Counted from the stretch's first letter, positions 12,118 through 25,940 are shown. The stretch is 64,000 nucleotides of DNA from Brachypterus glaber (GCA_958510825.1 OY294049.1:36298774-36362773), one strand, 5' to 3'. Numbers and translations are program-made. Notes: a model not told the origin generated them from the sequence alone.

Positions 12118-12517
12118 CCCAGAGAGCACATAATAACTATTAGATATCCAGGGGATATACAGTAGATAGCCTGGATTGACATTAGATATCCCATGGACAT
12201 CCAAATGTCCGCCTATATCCAGGATATCCACGAGATATCCAGTGGAGATCTATTTTTTAACCTCCCTAAAGTATATCCATCATGGCTATACAGTTCATGA
12301 AATGGATATCCATGATGAATCTATAATAGATATCCAGTGGATATACTTTAGGGAGATTAATAAATAGATGTGCACTGGATATCTCGTGGATATCCAGTAT
12401 AGGCGGACATTTGGATATCCATGGGATTTCTAATGTCAATCCAGGTTATCCACTGGATATAGATATATCCAGAAAGTATATCCCCTGGATATCTAATAGT
12501 TATTAGTGCTGTCTGGG
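12118..12517. mobile_element. 400-bp palindromic element of GATATCC words, 2-bp TG duplication
   Basis: The whole element is a foldback: CCCAGAGAGCAC at the left and GTGCTGTCTGGG at the right, with TG on both flanks (12116-12117, 12518-12519). The arms are built of iterated GGATATCC-type words, with CATTTGGATATCCATGGGAT mirrored on both sides. A diverged fragment lies at 4008-4105. Confidence 0.85.
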
Positions 12518-13693
12518 TGGGTAATTGTATGCCAAGAACTATATAAATCACGTTTATTATAGTTTTTCAAACTTTTTCTTACAAAAAATCAAAATTTCCC
12601 CTAATACATAAATTTGTCTTTTTTTAACTACTTAAGTAAAAAAAAATATTATAATATACTCTATAATGAATATCTATAATGAAACAAGTATTTTAATATA
12701 ACATTGTCAATTTTAGTATACCTAATGCAATCACTACAAATTAAAATAGTAGTTGATTTAACCCAACCGTATTTGTTTAAATTTTTGTCTTATATAATAC
12801 ATTTACTACAAAAAATGTGCACAACTGCTAGTAAGTGTACTATTTATAAAAAACAACAGTTTAAACAAACTGCCTATGGTTTTATAATATAATCTTAAAG
12901 TTTTTCTTTAAAATTGACAAAATTTAACTACTTTTTGAATTAACTTCCCTATTTTCAATTTCGAATATACCTGTCATTTAGAAAGCGGATATGAAAACTT
13001 TTAATATCATTATAAAATGTCTATATAAAAACTTTTTTAAAAATATGCAAATACTTTGTAACGGTATTCTGAAATAAAATTGACTTTATTAAAAAAATAT
13101 TTAAAATTAAAAGTTTAACCTCTGCTATGAAAGTACATTAAAGGTAAAAAGAATACTTTTCTAAAAAAACTTTAGGACTTAAGTTAAAGTTACTTGCGTA
13201 TAAAAATCACTTATATCTATAAAACATTTTTTAAACGCATTTAGAAAGAACATTTGAGCAATCCAGTTTGCTTAACGTTAAATTAATTCTACCAAATTTT
13301 TCTAAACTTAAAATTATCCTCATCGATTTATTTTGTAAAAAATTAAAACTTCAAGGGGAAGTCTACGTATCTCGTCATAAAAATGTGTAATAATGTGAGT
13401 TACGAAAAACGAATCCCTTCAAAATAAATATAAATAAAAAGAATCGTAAAAAAACACAACCACTTTCGACGAAAAGATGAGAATGAGTATTTTCCATAAA
13501 CGAGATCAAGATACACGATGAAATAAACTTATTTAAAGTTTTTTTGTGCCTGGCTGGAAAATAGCTATTTTAAGATCGTTTTTTATGGCAAACCATCAAG
13601 CAGAAGGTTTGGTTCGTTACCCGTAACAGGAAAAGTGTCATAACTTGATAGATATCTCAGAACTTTTAACCTCTGTATACTGGATCGAAAAAT
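12518..13693. other. Intron 2 spacer, AT-rich, nothing recognised
   Basis: No coding frame and no structured repeat could be supported. Confidence 0.4.
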
Positions 13694-14040
13694 TGTTTTA
13701 TCCAATACATACAGATAAGACAATTACCAGCTTTATTTTAAATAGATAAACTCAATAATAACCCCCGCGTGGCTTTTAATTTATTGAGTGGATAATTATT
13801 TATTTTACCCACTCAACTGTCACTTGTCAATTTATTTTCTTGTAAATGTCATTAAAATTTTTAATAAAAATATGAATTCCTAAGCTACTTATTGGATAAA
13901 ACCTTGTATGGCACTCATGGGTAAACCGATATTGCCCTCTCGAAAATTAACCTGCTTGGCTGACGCCTCGCAGGTTAATTTTCTCATGGGCGATATCTTA
14001 CTTTACCCACTAGTATCATAAATAACTATTTTTTTACTTT
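13694..14040 (+). repeat. Palindrome-bearing repeat, copy 1
   Basis: A ~345-base unit begins TGTTTTATCCAATACATACA. It contains ACCCCCGCG and a strong hairpin, GAAAATTAACCTGC..GCAGGTTAATTTTC, flanked by ATATTGCCCTCTC. Copy 2 lies at 23296-23640 in the same orientation. Confidence 0.85.
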
Positions 14041-14611
14041 GATCAGGGTGATCAAAACTTTAGTACTTAGAGAGCTGTATCTCAGAAACGTTACACTGAA
14101 AAAAACACACTTTTCGACGTATATGTGTGATAATAAATAAAATTACGTTTTATATGCTAAATTAAAAAAAAAAGATATTCCATACTGTAAAATTAGATGC
14201 GAAATTTTCGTAAAATAAATAAACATTCAGTTTGTAATATAAAATTCCAATACGCATAATAGGTTATTTTGTTGCCCATATGTAGCCGAATATTTTTTCT
14301 TCTGGGAAAAATAAATTTCTTTCTTACCGATACTGAGGTACAAGTACTCAAATTTCGATCACCCTGTTAACATTAACGGGGCAAAAACTTATATTTTTGG
14401 TAATAACTAGCAAAAATCGAATATCATATACCTACATAAAACTTTTATAGACCTTTATAGATCTTTTATAGACCTTTAATATATCTTTTGCAGATTCTCA
14501 TAGACCTTTTTAACACAATAATGTTTAGCGCATAAAAAACATGCCTTTATAGTAACCATAAGTTTTTTGCAATGGACACCACACATTTAGTTGTATTTTT
14601 AATACTGAATC
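14041..14611. other. Intron 2 spacer
   Basis: AT-rich. A triplicated TATAGACCTTT phrase (14446-14500) is the only local structure. Confidence 0.4.
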
Positions 14612-15166
14612 TTATTTGTTAATATATATTTTTTATTTATATCGCCACCATTGCTATTTAATACTTTACTTGTGATATTAAATACTGCAATGTGTGTATT
14701 GTATACAATATGTTGTCATACTAACATAGAGAGCGTGCTACATTTAGATCCCCACGCAACATGTGTTTATTAATACTGTAACATTTGGTAAACTATATCA
14801 CAGTTATAGTTTGGTATACTTTAAGTTGTAGTAGTTGTTATGTTATTACTAATCAAACTTTCGGTATCATTTACCGATTGTTAATTTTTCTGAATACTGT
14901 AATATCCTTTAAACTAGATGAGTAATACAACTTAACAACAACTCAAAGTATATCATACTACTAAGTGTGATATGCTTTACCAAATGTTACAGTAATTTTT
15001 ACTATAACATTCTAGTATTAATAAACACATGCTGCGTGGGGATCCAAATGTACCAGCACGTTGTGATGTGGTAATATGACATATTGTATATAATGCACAC
15101 ATTGCAGTATTTAATATCACAAGTAAAGTATTAAATACCATTGGTGGCTATATAAATAACAAATAT
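14612..15166. mobile_element. 555-bp near-symmetric foldback element
   Basis: Left arm features (ATCGCCACCA, TTTAATACTTTACTTGTGAT, GATCCCCACGCA) recur in inverse order in the right arm up to TTGGTGGCTATATAAATA. The centre is near 14890. No coding frame. Confidence 0.85.
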
Positions 15167-15759
15167 GTATTTACAGATAAAATTTAGTAATAAAATTACA
15201 ATGATATTTTCTGAGTGCATGGTTGCAAGAAATTCCAGACGTGAATGGGTTAATGCAAAATTGTATGCTTATTTTTAACTGGATAACGGTTAATTTAGAA
15301 ACGGTAATTAAGGTTACATAACTGTATAAAATGGTCGGGGGATGGTGATGAGTTTAGCACTGTTAACTTTGATATTCACTTTATTAATTAAGTTTGAAAT
15401 AAGTATTTTTAATTAAATAGTTTATATGTAGTTAGTACATATTGGAAATATTTGGAAATCTAGTATAGTTGCAGTTAAATTAGTTAAATTAGATTTAACC
15501 ATTAATGTATATTAAGATTTGATTTTTTTATTAAGGTGAATGAAATTTTAAAAGATAGAAAAAATTGAAATTAATTTTTTATGGATAAGAGCTTTTGCTA
15601 ATACATATTTAATGCGTTAATTTAATAAAATATAAATAAATTTAAAGGTACCTACCTAAAGATAGCTCGAGATATCTATCACTGGATCACTGTGCTAAAA
15701 ACACTTTTTTTTAATTATATTTACTGTAACAACTTGTACCTAATAACTAACAGTTTACT

Positions 15760-15896
15760 GTCTGTAAAATAATAATAATTATTATTTTGAAGAATTGTTT
15801 TTTTTTGCAAAAAGGAAATAAAAAAAAATGTTAAAAAATGTTTTAAAGTTTTTTTTTATTTTTGGAAAATGTAATATACCATTAACTGTGAATAAT
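15760..15896 (+). repeat. TTATTCACAG-ended repeat, copy 2 (right-end fragment)
   Basis: It ends AACTGTGAATAA and is followed by TGGAATGCGTAGC, as after copies 1 and 3. The left end is missing. Confidence 0.6.
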
Positions 15897-16128
15897 ATAT
15901 AATGGAATGCGTAGCATTACATATCTACACGGCTTGTTTTTCTTTCAAAATTCTGTCCTCATTTGGTATGTTAGGCTTTATTTTATAATCGAGTCTATGA
16001 GACAATTTTTATGTGAAATTTTGAAAAGAAATAAAACGTTTGAGTATTAGAAATCCCCGCAATTCACAAAATTCTAGTGCCATCTTATTTTATTTCACTG
16101 AAGAAAAAAAACACAAGTTTATTTTATA

Positions 16129-16673
16129 CTATTCACAGCGCGTAGCGCTAGAATAATATTATACGGTAGTTTCGAATTTCCCAAAATCGCCTTAAAACGC
16201 CCTACACAAAAAATTCTTGGATACAAAATTTAATATGTATGTTATGTTATATCCAACATTTAATGTGTTTGGAATTTTTTTTTGTCTGTCTGTCCGTCCC
16301 TCATATGTCACGTTTTTTGTGGACATGATAACTCAAGAACGAATAATTCAATTGACTTGAAATTTTCAGGAAAAAAAAAAGTTCTATTAGGGGAAGATCA
16401 CTATTGTTTTGAAAATAATCCCCCAAAAACAAACATTTTTTTTCGTTTTTTGAAAAAATATATTTTTTTAAATTTTATTTTTATTCATTTTTTTTTTGAA
16501 TTTTTTGTATTTTTTTAAGTTTTTTTTATTTTCTTTTTTTTTGAAACAAGAAATTTCTCAAAAAATAATATTTTTAAAAATTGTTTTTTATATATTTTTT
16601 TTATTTTTTTTTATCTGTATTTTTTTTTAGTTGCGTTGTATGGGAAAAACAATATACGATCCACTGTGAATAG
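16129..16673 (+). repeat. TTATTCACAG-ended repeat, copy 3
   Basis: It begins CTATTCACAGCGCGTAGCGC and ends CCACTGTGAATAG. It contains GATAACTCAAGAACGAATAA and long T tracts. A frame inside it at 16282 shares a peptide (NSRTNN, LKFSGK) with one on the opposite strand at 48268-48606. That reflects the shared repeat DNA, not a gene. Confidence 0.75.
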
Positions 16674-16780
16674 TATCTAATAGAATGCGTAGCATTACAT
16701 ATCTTTATGGCTTGTCTTTTATTTTTATTATTATTATTTTTGACAAGACCCTTAAAAGTTTGTGTTTTGGTTCCTTGCAG

Positions 16781-16954
16781 GTGTTATCAGAGCAGCTAGA
16801 TGAGATAGATAGTAGCAGTGGCGGGTGGTCATCGTGGTCGGAGTGGTCTGCGTGCTCCAAGTCCTGCGACGGAGGGGTCTCTCACCAGCTACGGAATTGT
16901 AAAACCAGTAACTGTAGGGGCGAACATGTGAGACATAAAATATGCAACATGCAG
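16781..16954 (+). CDS. ADAMTSL1-like: ADAMTS-like protein, coding exon 3: first TSP1 repeat (residues 33-90)
   Basis: The exon follows acceptor TTCCTTGCAG and ends at donor GTGAGC (16955), 174 bases, phase 0 to phase 0. An acidic linker (residues 33-47) leads into a thrombospondin type-1 repeat. Trp48, Trp51 and Trp54 form the WxxWxxW tryptophan ladder, a C-mannosylation target. Cys57-Ser-Lys-Ser60-Cys61 fits the CxxS/TC O-fucosylation motif with Ser60 as acceptor. Cys72, Cys77, Cys87 and Cys92 (the last in exon 4) complete the six-cysteine set. C-mannose and O-fucose on TSP1 repeats are known to aid secretion of ADAMTSL proteins. The exon starts only 108 bases after a TTATTCACAG-ended repeat. 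Its base composition is visibly more GC-rich than its surroundings. Confidence 0.92.
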
Positions 16955-17179
16955 GTGAGCCATTGCTGTTTCACTAATTTTTCCTTATACATAAACTTGT
17001 AAAATAAGAACCAATCAAAATATCACATTTTCATGCTGCCCACCATTGTTTAGCGATAAATAAAATTTGAGGATGTATACTACACTAAGGTGTACCCCCA
17101 GGTGTACCTTTATTTTTTGATTATCTTTCTTTTCATTTAGGTTTAACTAGAAAACTCTGAAAATACTTCTTTTCATTAC

Positions 17180-17450
17180 ATTACATTTTTGTTTAACCTC
17201 TTACTATTCTACTTAATTAAGTATCCCCTAAGTCCAGGACTTGTGTTGGCTAGTAGTAGAGGGAACCACCGGTTTTTATTGACTTTCGAACCAATTTATA
17301 GGGAGTGTTCGCTTCACTTACGCCTTCACCAAATTTTAATTATTAATTAACTGAAAAAGGCAAATCGGCGCCGGTGAGAATCGAACTCACGCTATTTGGG
17401 TAGTAAACTCGTCAAGTACGACGCGGTAGTCCACTACACCAATCCTCCCA
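17180..17450 (-). mobile_element. tRNA-derived SINE, copy 1
   Basis: On the minus strand it starts TGGGAGGATTGGTGTAGTGG, containing an RNA polymerase III A box. A B box follows in GAGTTCGATTCTCACCGGC. The body includes CTCCCTATAAATTGGTTCGA and it ends GGTTAAACAAAAATG. The same structure occurs at 32271-32530 and 56671-56940. Confidence 0.85.
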
Positions 17451-17841
17451 TTCTTTAAGTAGGACACTTGGGCCCTTAAAATTAGTAAACTTACCCATAA
17501 ATCGTAAAAAATCATTGAAAATTGTCTGTAATTTTAGTACAAGTGAAAAATTTAAAAGGCTTCAAAAAGAAGTTTGATCACACATATTTTCAAAATTTTC
17601 TACACCTAAATGAAAATTTTAACGTATATATTTTTTTATTTTTTAATGTAAATTTAATTTATTAATATTTTTACCATTTACACTAGTTTTTATATTTAAT
17701 TATTATATTGTTTTAATAAATTTGCCCTGAATACACCCCAACAATAAGGGGCTTTTATAATTTTGAGTTTTTTTTTCACTGTGTTCTTAAAAGCAAGACT
17801 TTTCAATATACATAAATAAAAATATATAAGGCCCACCCTAA
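17451..17841. repeat. Element fragment with AGGNCCACCCTAAT end
   Basis: It contains ACCCATAAATCGTAAAAAAT and ATTGTCTGTAATTTT, and ends TAAGGCCCACCCTAAT. Related ends occur at 24497, 32642, 34537-34590, 40081 and 41099. The SINE at 17180-17450 abuts or interrupts its left side. Confidence 0.6.
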
Positions 17842-18075
17842 TACTACATAAAAACTAAAAAACAAGAAATGGAAAAAACTGCTTCAGTTTCGCTGTCGAT
17901 TTTTTTTAAGCAAATTTTTTAAAAAGAGAGTACTTATATACCTAAAACGATAAAATATTTACCTCTTGTAAATTCCTCCGAAAAACATATTGTTTAATAA
18001 AACGTCGCAAAGTTTGGATGCTGATTTGACATCATAAAAGTTCCGGCCCTGGTATACTTCCTAAGGGAGCTACAC

Positions 18076-18819
18076 CCCAGATAACATTTGTGAATTTCAC
18101 GTTAAAGTCACAACGTGACATACCGCCTGTGTGCGATATGCAGTGAGAGTGACATCTCGCGTTACTTTCGTTCGATTCTGCATATGTTGTTTGACTTAAT
18201 AAACTAAGTAAAAAATATTTTTTTCCATTTTGCTACTCTTATAAGCTCATAATCACACGCATTTTTGCGTGTTCTTATAGGCCCATAAGAGGTCTCTACT
18301 TTTTTTTTCTGTTGGGTTGGCAACATACAAAAGCCTATCTCTTGACGTTTTGCGTGCAAATGTCAATGTCGATTTAAAGTTTAATTTTTTACAAAATTTT
18401 GTATTTGGGTTATTTTTTACAGTATTAATATTGTGGACTGGTTAATTGCAGTGAAAAAAGAAGAGATGACTGTAAAATATATCAAAATATCATTTGTTTT
18501 TAGAATAATAGTGTAAACTGTAATACCAACCCAAAACAAAAATCCCTAAATCAGTCATCAATTTAAATGTAAGTTTTTTTAATTTTAGAGCAAAATAGAA
18601 AAAAATGTATAAAGCACTCGTTTCATAACACGTTTTTAGAGCACTAGTACTTTAGAAAACTCGCCGCAAGCGGCTCGTTTTCTAAACTTGTACTCGTGCG
18701 CTAAAAACGTATGTTATGAAACTAGTACTTTAATATATAATACTATAAGTATTGTTTGTATTTTTATACCTTAAAAATCCGAAAACCCTCGTGAAAATAA
18801 ATTAATTTTGTTATCTGGG
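18076..18819. mobile_element. CCCAGATAACA-ended element with two internal hairpins
   Basis: The ends are CCCAGATAACA and TGTTATCTGGG. The flanks are AC and AT, so a 2-bp duplication is imperfect. The core 18222-18577 has a reverse-complement copy at 53117-53476 and contains the hairpin CTCTTATAAGCTCATAATCA..CTTATAGGCCCATAAGAG. A second hairpin at 18612-18728 has ATAACACGTTTTTAG arms around GCCGCAAGCGGC. Confidence 0.75.
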
Positions 18820-20592
18820 ATGAAGCCAGCAGGCACTTGAAGAAGGCGTCAAATAAGCGTCCAATAATTGTCAAATGAGCTTTTGCATTGTTTCCAATGT
18901 TACAAAAGATATTGTAATTTTGAAATGGGACCTTTAGTCAAACGCTAGCCAAATAGGGTGGGGACTTTTTTGCGATTTTTTTACTTTAATATTTAGGTAA
19001 TTAGCGTTTTTGGTAATTTTGTTTGTAAATTACCAGGTCAAATTTTTACTAAAAATAATGATACATAATGCAACATGCAGTTGGATTTGTTAGCCTTGTC
19101 CAATATGTTTCCGCACGAAGCAAGAAGGCCGTATCCGACAATTTCACGAAATGGAGATTTCTCCATTTAGAATAGACAGGGACAAAAGTTCTACCCAAAA
19201 AGGATAGAAGTAATATCATCAACATAAAGAAAAAAAAATCTCCTAGGTTTTATGTTGGCTGCACTGTCAGTAACGCCATTTTCTTTAGCCACTGTCATTG
19301 TGTGAGCTGCGTTTGATTTTGTTTTGATTTCAGTTTTTTGTGTTTTTATTGACTATTATAGTACTTTTACGAGTTTTGATATTTAAATATTGTTTACCAA
19401 AGGTAAATTCTTTCTTTATACCTTAAATTTAAAGCCTAGGCGAAATTAGTTTGGACTTTTGCAACCCTTGTAAACACATCTTGGCATTTTGGTAGCTATA
19501 ACAGAAATAACGCTCGTCATGAAATTAATTTCTTGAAATGTAGAAAATGGTAACGATATTAAAATATATAATAAAAATATATAGTTAATAATAAATATGA
19601 TAAACATTAAATAAATTCATATTTACCTTTTCATATTTGAGGTTATGTTTTGTAAATAAATAAACAGATTAAGCAACCAACCGAAGAACAATTAATAGGA
19701 TTTATATATTTCTTTATTTTACTATTAAATCATCAGTTTTATTTCTTAGCAAAAAATATTCATTTCTTTAGCTTTATTAACAAAAATCAAGGGTAATTGT
19801 TGATAAAAATTGAAAAAAATGCAATATTTTTTTAATTTATTTAAGTTGGCAGTGGCGCGCCGTGCACAAATGAGATAGAGATAGGGTAGACGTCTTCTGT
19901 TTCATAATTTTAGTTGTATAGAGCTCTATTCGAGTTAATATACTACTTATTATCTATACATTTGTAAATACTACTAACAAGTATGTGAACTTAAATTTCG
20001 TACCATTGTCAGATACGTTCTTCTGGCTTAGGATGGTAGATTTCTTATCGATTCGTTAGGTCGACACTTTAATTGAACACGAACACCACATGTAAAATTA
20101 TTTCGACACACGAAAATAATACTATGTTATACAGGGTATTATGGTTTTTAATGACCCCCTATTATAAAATTAATGTTTGAAGTGATGGGAATATACTAGA
20201 AAGTTTCATTTTAGAATATATATACGACCACTTAAAACCTAAGTCTTAAGTGCTGCAGCAAAACGCAAAATATAAAATTTTAAAACAATTATTTTGCATA
20301 GCCTTGACCATTTTTACTACCGTATTTAACAACCGTGTAAAAGTCCCTTTCTGCTAATAAATTTAATTTAAGGTCCAAAAACGGGCACCCTGTATAGCGT
20401 GCATAACTGATACTGTTAGTGATTTATAGGCAGTTTATTCTATTATTATTATTTGTGCTTGGTCTGTGGTGTCGAAACTCAAATACACCCCTGGTAGCGA
20501 ACGTGTTAAGAAATACCGTATTTATAACTACCTTAGTTCTTTATCGTGTAAAAGTAGTCATATTTTGATACCTAGTTATCGTAGATAAAATA
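18820..20592. other. Intron 3 spacer, no gene
   Basis: AT-rich with no structured element recognised. A GTTTGGACTTTTG word lies at about 19451. Confidence 0.4.
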
Positions 20593-21577
20593 GCATATCG
20601 TCGTGTTACCTTAACTACCTGGTATCTCCAAAAATTCGATTTTCGTTTTTTTGCACTAATCAATTCTGTACATGATTAGTAATGACCTAAACAAAGTCCT
20701 AATTTAAAAGTCCAATTGGTTTATAAGTTATGTGGAACTAATTACCTTGTATCTCCTTTACTACTTAAAATAAATAACTGTAACTACCTCGTATCTCCAA
20801 TATTCGGCCTAGCAAATAAGGAATTTCCCGTAGGTGAAAATATCTAAGAAGATAAAACTTTGCATACTTATGTATTTGGATGCGAAAAATATATTAGTGA
20901 AGTAAAAAAAGACCTACCACCCCTCCATCTCACCCCCAGTGGTGAAAAATATCCCTTTTATCGTTTTTTTTTTCTTAAAATGTTTATAAAATTTATATCT
21001 AGGGGCTTCTAAGGTGCCTTAAGCTAAATTTTGTAAAAAAACGTTAATCCACCCCCGGCTTACGGGGTGTACTTTTTTTTAAATATTTAGTTTGTACTTT
21101 TTAATTTTAGGTACCTCAAAAACCCTTATATACCAATTTTTACAAAAATATTGTAAACATTTTAAAATAATCACCTCCACGGTAGAAGTTAGAAAATAAA
21201 TTATCATCAGATTCAGTTAAAGCAACCTGAAAAACCCCAATATACTATTTTTTACTAAAATATTGTAAATATTTAAAAATTACATGCCTTAAATATTCCA
21301 CAGTTTTTAATTGAGCAACCTTGTATCTCCAGTACAGGGTTACGACTTGTAAATAATAGTTACTGTAACTAACTCGTATCTCCATAATTCTAATTTTTGA
21401 CTCAATAATAATTTTGCAATCTTTTATGCTTGAAGGGTCCACAAGAAATAACTACACTTATATTTGTCTATATTACAATAAAAAAAATAAGAATTTTAAA
21501 GTTAACCGGTTTTTTGTGTCCCCTGAAAACCTGCGAATTTGGAGTTACGAGGTAGTTAAGGTAACACGACGATAAGC
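20593..21577. mobile_element. 985-bp TIR element with iterated CTCGTATCTCC word
   Basis: The ends are GCATATCGTCGTGTTACC and the inverse of GCTTATCGTCGTGTTACC, extended by TTAACTACCTNGTANCTCC in both arms. The word TAACTACCTCGTATCTCC or a close variant occurs at about 20610, 20737, 20780, 21299 and 21367, and inverted at about 21541. No transposase. Confidence 0.85.
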
Positions 21578-23295
21578 CCCTCGTCGCTTACCCTTTTTTA
21601 CTTGACTCTCGCCTAGTAAAAAATATACAAGAGTACCTATTTTTTACGAGAGTATTCGTACACTTTAAACTAGGTTATAAGTACTATAAAAGTTTGCGGT
21701 TGGAATGAAAATAAAACCAACTCACAATGTTTTAAAAAAAATGATTTATTGTCCAATTCACCGCGATTGTAAATCAAAATTTACGATTTCTATTTTGACA
21801 ATAACGACTGCAATTAAAAATGATTACGTAATTCAATTATAATTGTCAACCAGACTATTTTATCACGCGAAATGCCATTACGGTTTCTTCATGTTTTATG
21901 TGTTACCATATGATATGGTCCATATCTCCATATTATTATTTTATTACTTGCTTTCAATCTTTTTACACACAGAAAAATATTATTATTATTATTATTATTA
22001 TTATTTATTTATTAAATATTCCATTAATCATCGCACTGCAGTGTCGAGCTGTTGGTCCTTAGTACCGAGAGTCAACACTGTACGCTGATTACGAAAAATT
22101 TTAGACTGTATTCACTTCAGAAGTAAAATCATTAGATTGTACCTTGACTCTTAGATTGAATAAAATATTTAATTAAATTTTTTTAATTTTGATTAAAATT
22201 AAAAACAAATCTGTCCTCTTTTACGTCCAAACCACCGATACTGGTACTATGTGCTTGAGAAATTAAAGTCTTTAATTTGCTACCATTCAAAGATAGGTAC
22301 TGTAACAAACTCTTAATGTACATGACAGTAAGTACATAAAAAAAATACAAATGTATGTAAGCTTCAGGCTCTAGTATACATGTAAGTATAATAGTTTTTA
22401 TTTCTTTGATGTATACCTACTTCTTTTTTCAAATCATAATTTTTAGATAGGGAAGTCATAAATTTTTCGCCAATGGATGTTTCCTCTTTATACTGTGTTC
22501 ATGCACTAAATCTGCTTTTCCGAGATTGTCAGAGCAAATAAACATGTATGTTTTACTTACTACAATGTAAAAAGAAACAAATCTTGTTTTTTTTTATGGT
22601 TCGTGTGACAATAATAGTTATTTACGTTACAGAGTATTTTTTAAGAAATATTTTTCTGCTACGCAAAAGACAATTTTTTTTTAAGCTTAGGTAAATAAAG
22701 ACACATAGTGACAACCTTGCTACTCCCGCTTAACAGCTGAAAAGATTAAAAAAGTTGGCTTCCCAAACTGCGCCAAACTGCTTTTATATTTTTTTTTTGA
22801 TTTTTCAAAAATTATATCTCTAAATTCTACCTTTTGGCACCCTACATTTTTTTTAGTTACGATACATAGCACCTTAAAAACCCTGTATTGATGGATGTAA
22901 TAAATTTAATATGTTTTTGTCAGTTTATTTCTCTAAAAAGGACTGAACCTATTTGTCAAGTTTATTACTAACTGTTAAAGGATTCAGTGGTTACAGCTGT
23001 TACAATTCTGGAACTGTAAAGTAAAAATAGCCAATAAAAAGTTATAATATTATTATTATTGACAGTAATTACACAGGCTCACAAAAAAAAAACAAAAGTG
23101 GTCTGCGCCATGGATACGACCATGATATTCCTATGTATTTTCGCCCGCTGAACTCAGTTTAACCCCTACAAGTCTGGATTTTTCTCTACGGCGTGCCGTG
23201 TTCAATAAAATTTGCAACTAATCCGTATTTTAGGCCTTGGTTAAAAACGTGATCAAATAAACATGTCGCTTTGGAATACAAGCGAATAAAAAATA
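21578..23295. other. Intron 3 spacer with an ATT microsatellite
   Basis: A short (TTA)n run lies at 21978-22006. The rest is AT-rich without recognisable genes. Confidence 0.45.
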
Positions 23296-23640
23296 TATTT
23301 TATCCAATACATAGAGATAATAAGAAAATTACTAGCTTTATTTTAAATAGATAAACTTAATAATAACCCCCGCGCGGCTTTTACTTTATTGAATGGATAA
23401 TTATTTATTTTACCCACTCAACTGTCACTTGTCATTTATTTTCTTGTAAATGTCATTAAAATTTTTAATAAAAATATGAATTTCTAAGCTATTTATTGGA
23501 TAAAACCTTATATGGCACTCATGTGTAAACCGATATTGCCCTCTCGAAAACTAACCTGCTTGGCTGACGCCTCACAGGTTAATTTTATCATGGGCAATAT
23601 CTTACTTTACCCACTAGTACCATAAATAACTATTTTACTT
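23296..23640 (+). repeat. Palindrome-bearing repeat, copy 2
   Basis: Same unit and orientation as 13694-14040, with high identity, including ACCCCCGCG and the AACCTGCTTGGCTGACGCCT centre. Confidence 0.85.
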
Positions 23641-24496
23641 TTTTGACTAGATGTCAAATTTTGACGCCATTGAAATTTCATAGGTAAAACAAAATTTCAA
23701 TTAAATTTGAATTTGAATATCTTACTTTATAAACGTCCTCATTTTTCCACCCGTCTAGAAAGTGTACCCGTTTCAGATTTTTCCTGTCTTGATCAAATCA
23801 GGCCTTGAATTACACACTCCTGTCATCTCCTTTAATTTGTTTCGAGAAAAATAAATAACTTTTCCCGATATTGTTCCAGTTAATCTATAAGATAATTAAT
23901 ACCCGTTCAATCAACTTAAGCCCGGCGTGGCCAGATATTAAATCTTCCCATCTCAATCACTGTCAAACATTATATACGTTCGTAACAGATTGTACTAATA
24001 GTTTTTCTCTGTTTTTTGGAATTTATTTAAAAAGCTGTGGCGATTTAGTTGCTCCGCATTACACTTTATACTTTTCGTTTGTAAGAAAAATGAAAAAAAT
24101 GGCATAACACGCGAACGCTTTAATCTATAGACTTCAAATTTAGACAATAGGTTCCTTAATCCAAATTCTCGGATAGCATAGTTTTTTTTAATCCAGTTGT
24201 GGTAGGGGTTGAAGTAGTCATTTTTTTTCAAAAACATTTTTTCAAAAATTACTTTTGTTTTTTTTTAATAAAAAAGTTACTACTCTAATCCTGATAACTC
24301 TTAATCCTGATAAAATCCGTTTTTATAGGTACTATAATTTATAGTACAGTCATAGTCACAAATCTTAGTCAACTGCCTCACATGTGGTGTCTTAAGACAT
24401 TCTATTAATTTAACGGCGGCCATATTTAAAAGTTCACAAAAATATACGGGATGACACAATAGATCTTTCAATCGCCGTAATTGTACATATGACTGG

Positions 24497-24660
24497 TTAG
24501 GGTGGACCTTATAAATTTTTTATCCTAAAATTTTGTTTAGGTCTAAAAAGAAAATTCTGAAAATAAATAATGGACCCCTAAAATTCGTAAAATTTCCATA
24601 AATCGTAAAAAATAGTTAAAAATTGTCTGTAATTTTTATATAAGTGAAATATTTGTCGAG
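24497..24660. repeat. Element fragment with TTAGGGTGGACCTTATA end
   Basis: Left end of the AGGTCCACCCTAAT family, followed by TGGACCCCTAAAATTCG and ATAAATCGTAAAAAATAGTT. A (GTCT)n-rich patch follows at 24690-24705. Confidence 0.6.
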
Positions 24661-25235
24661 TCGAAATCAGTAAAATTTGTTTTTTCCTTCTGTCTGTCTG
24701 TCTGTAAACTCGATAACTCCATATCTAAATAAGATATCGACAAGCGGTGTTTTGCATATTATTTCTTATCGTATTTCGAAGATCTGATTATATTTTGGGG
24801 GTAAACGATTGAGTTTTTTTTTTGGTTATAATTAACGCAATTATTATTGTATTTTATTAATTTAGCACTTATATGAAAGATAATTTTAAATTGTTCAAAA
24901 AATGTTACAAACTATTTTTTCCTAAAATGCATTGTTGTCAAGATATTGGCGTTTACAGCAGTAACACGTTTGTTAGCATATTTCACTTATTTATAACCCG
25001 ATTAAAAAATTATATTTTAAATGAAAGCTTTTTTAAAGCCCTTTAAAAAATGTTATATATAGTTTTTTTCTAGAATATAACGTTCTGGAGATACATACTT
25101 TCACATTTAATAAATTATGCTGGTGTATTAATGGTTGCTCATTCACCTGGTCACACAACTTTTCTTTTCATAACGTTTCAAACTAGTGCCCAGTGCCGAT
25201 GTTTTGACAAGGTGCTTACAACTGTTCAGCTGGTG

Positions 25236-25592
<357 letters not shown>

Positions 25593-25940
25593 GTTTATAA
25601 CCTAATACTTGTCATTTTACATAACAACATATTTAAGGGAAATTTACTCTACGATAAAATGTAAAAAAAATCTCATATTCTTTTGTTTTAACTAAGAGTA
25701 TAGTAAGATATTATCCTGGTTATTGCCTTTGAAGATTTACGTTAAAAATAAGCTTATATTAGGTTTAATAATTGAACAGTTACGAAGATTTATTTTATAT
25801 TTTCAAAAAAAAAACTAGATCTACAGTTGTAAGAACCATATAGAAACAAGCTGAGATTATATAAACTGTATAAAAAAAACTCAAATGGATACCCTTCCAA
25901 AACGGGTGGTAATAATTTAAATCGTTATAACTCTAACACT

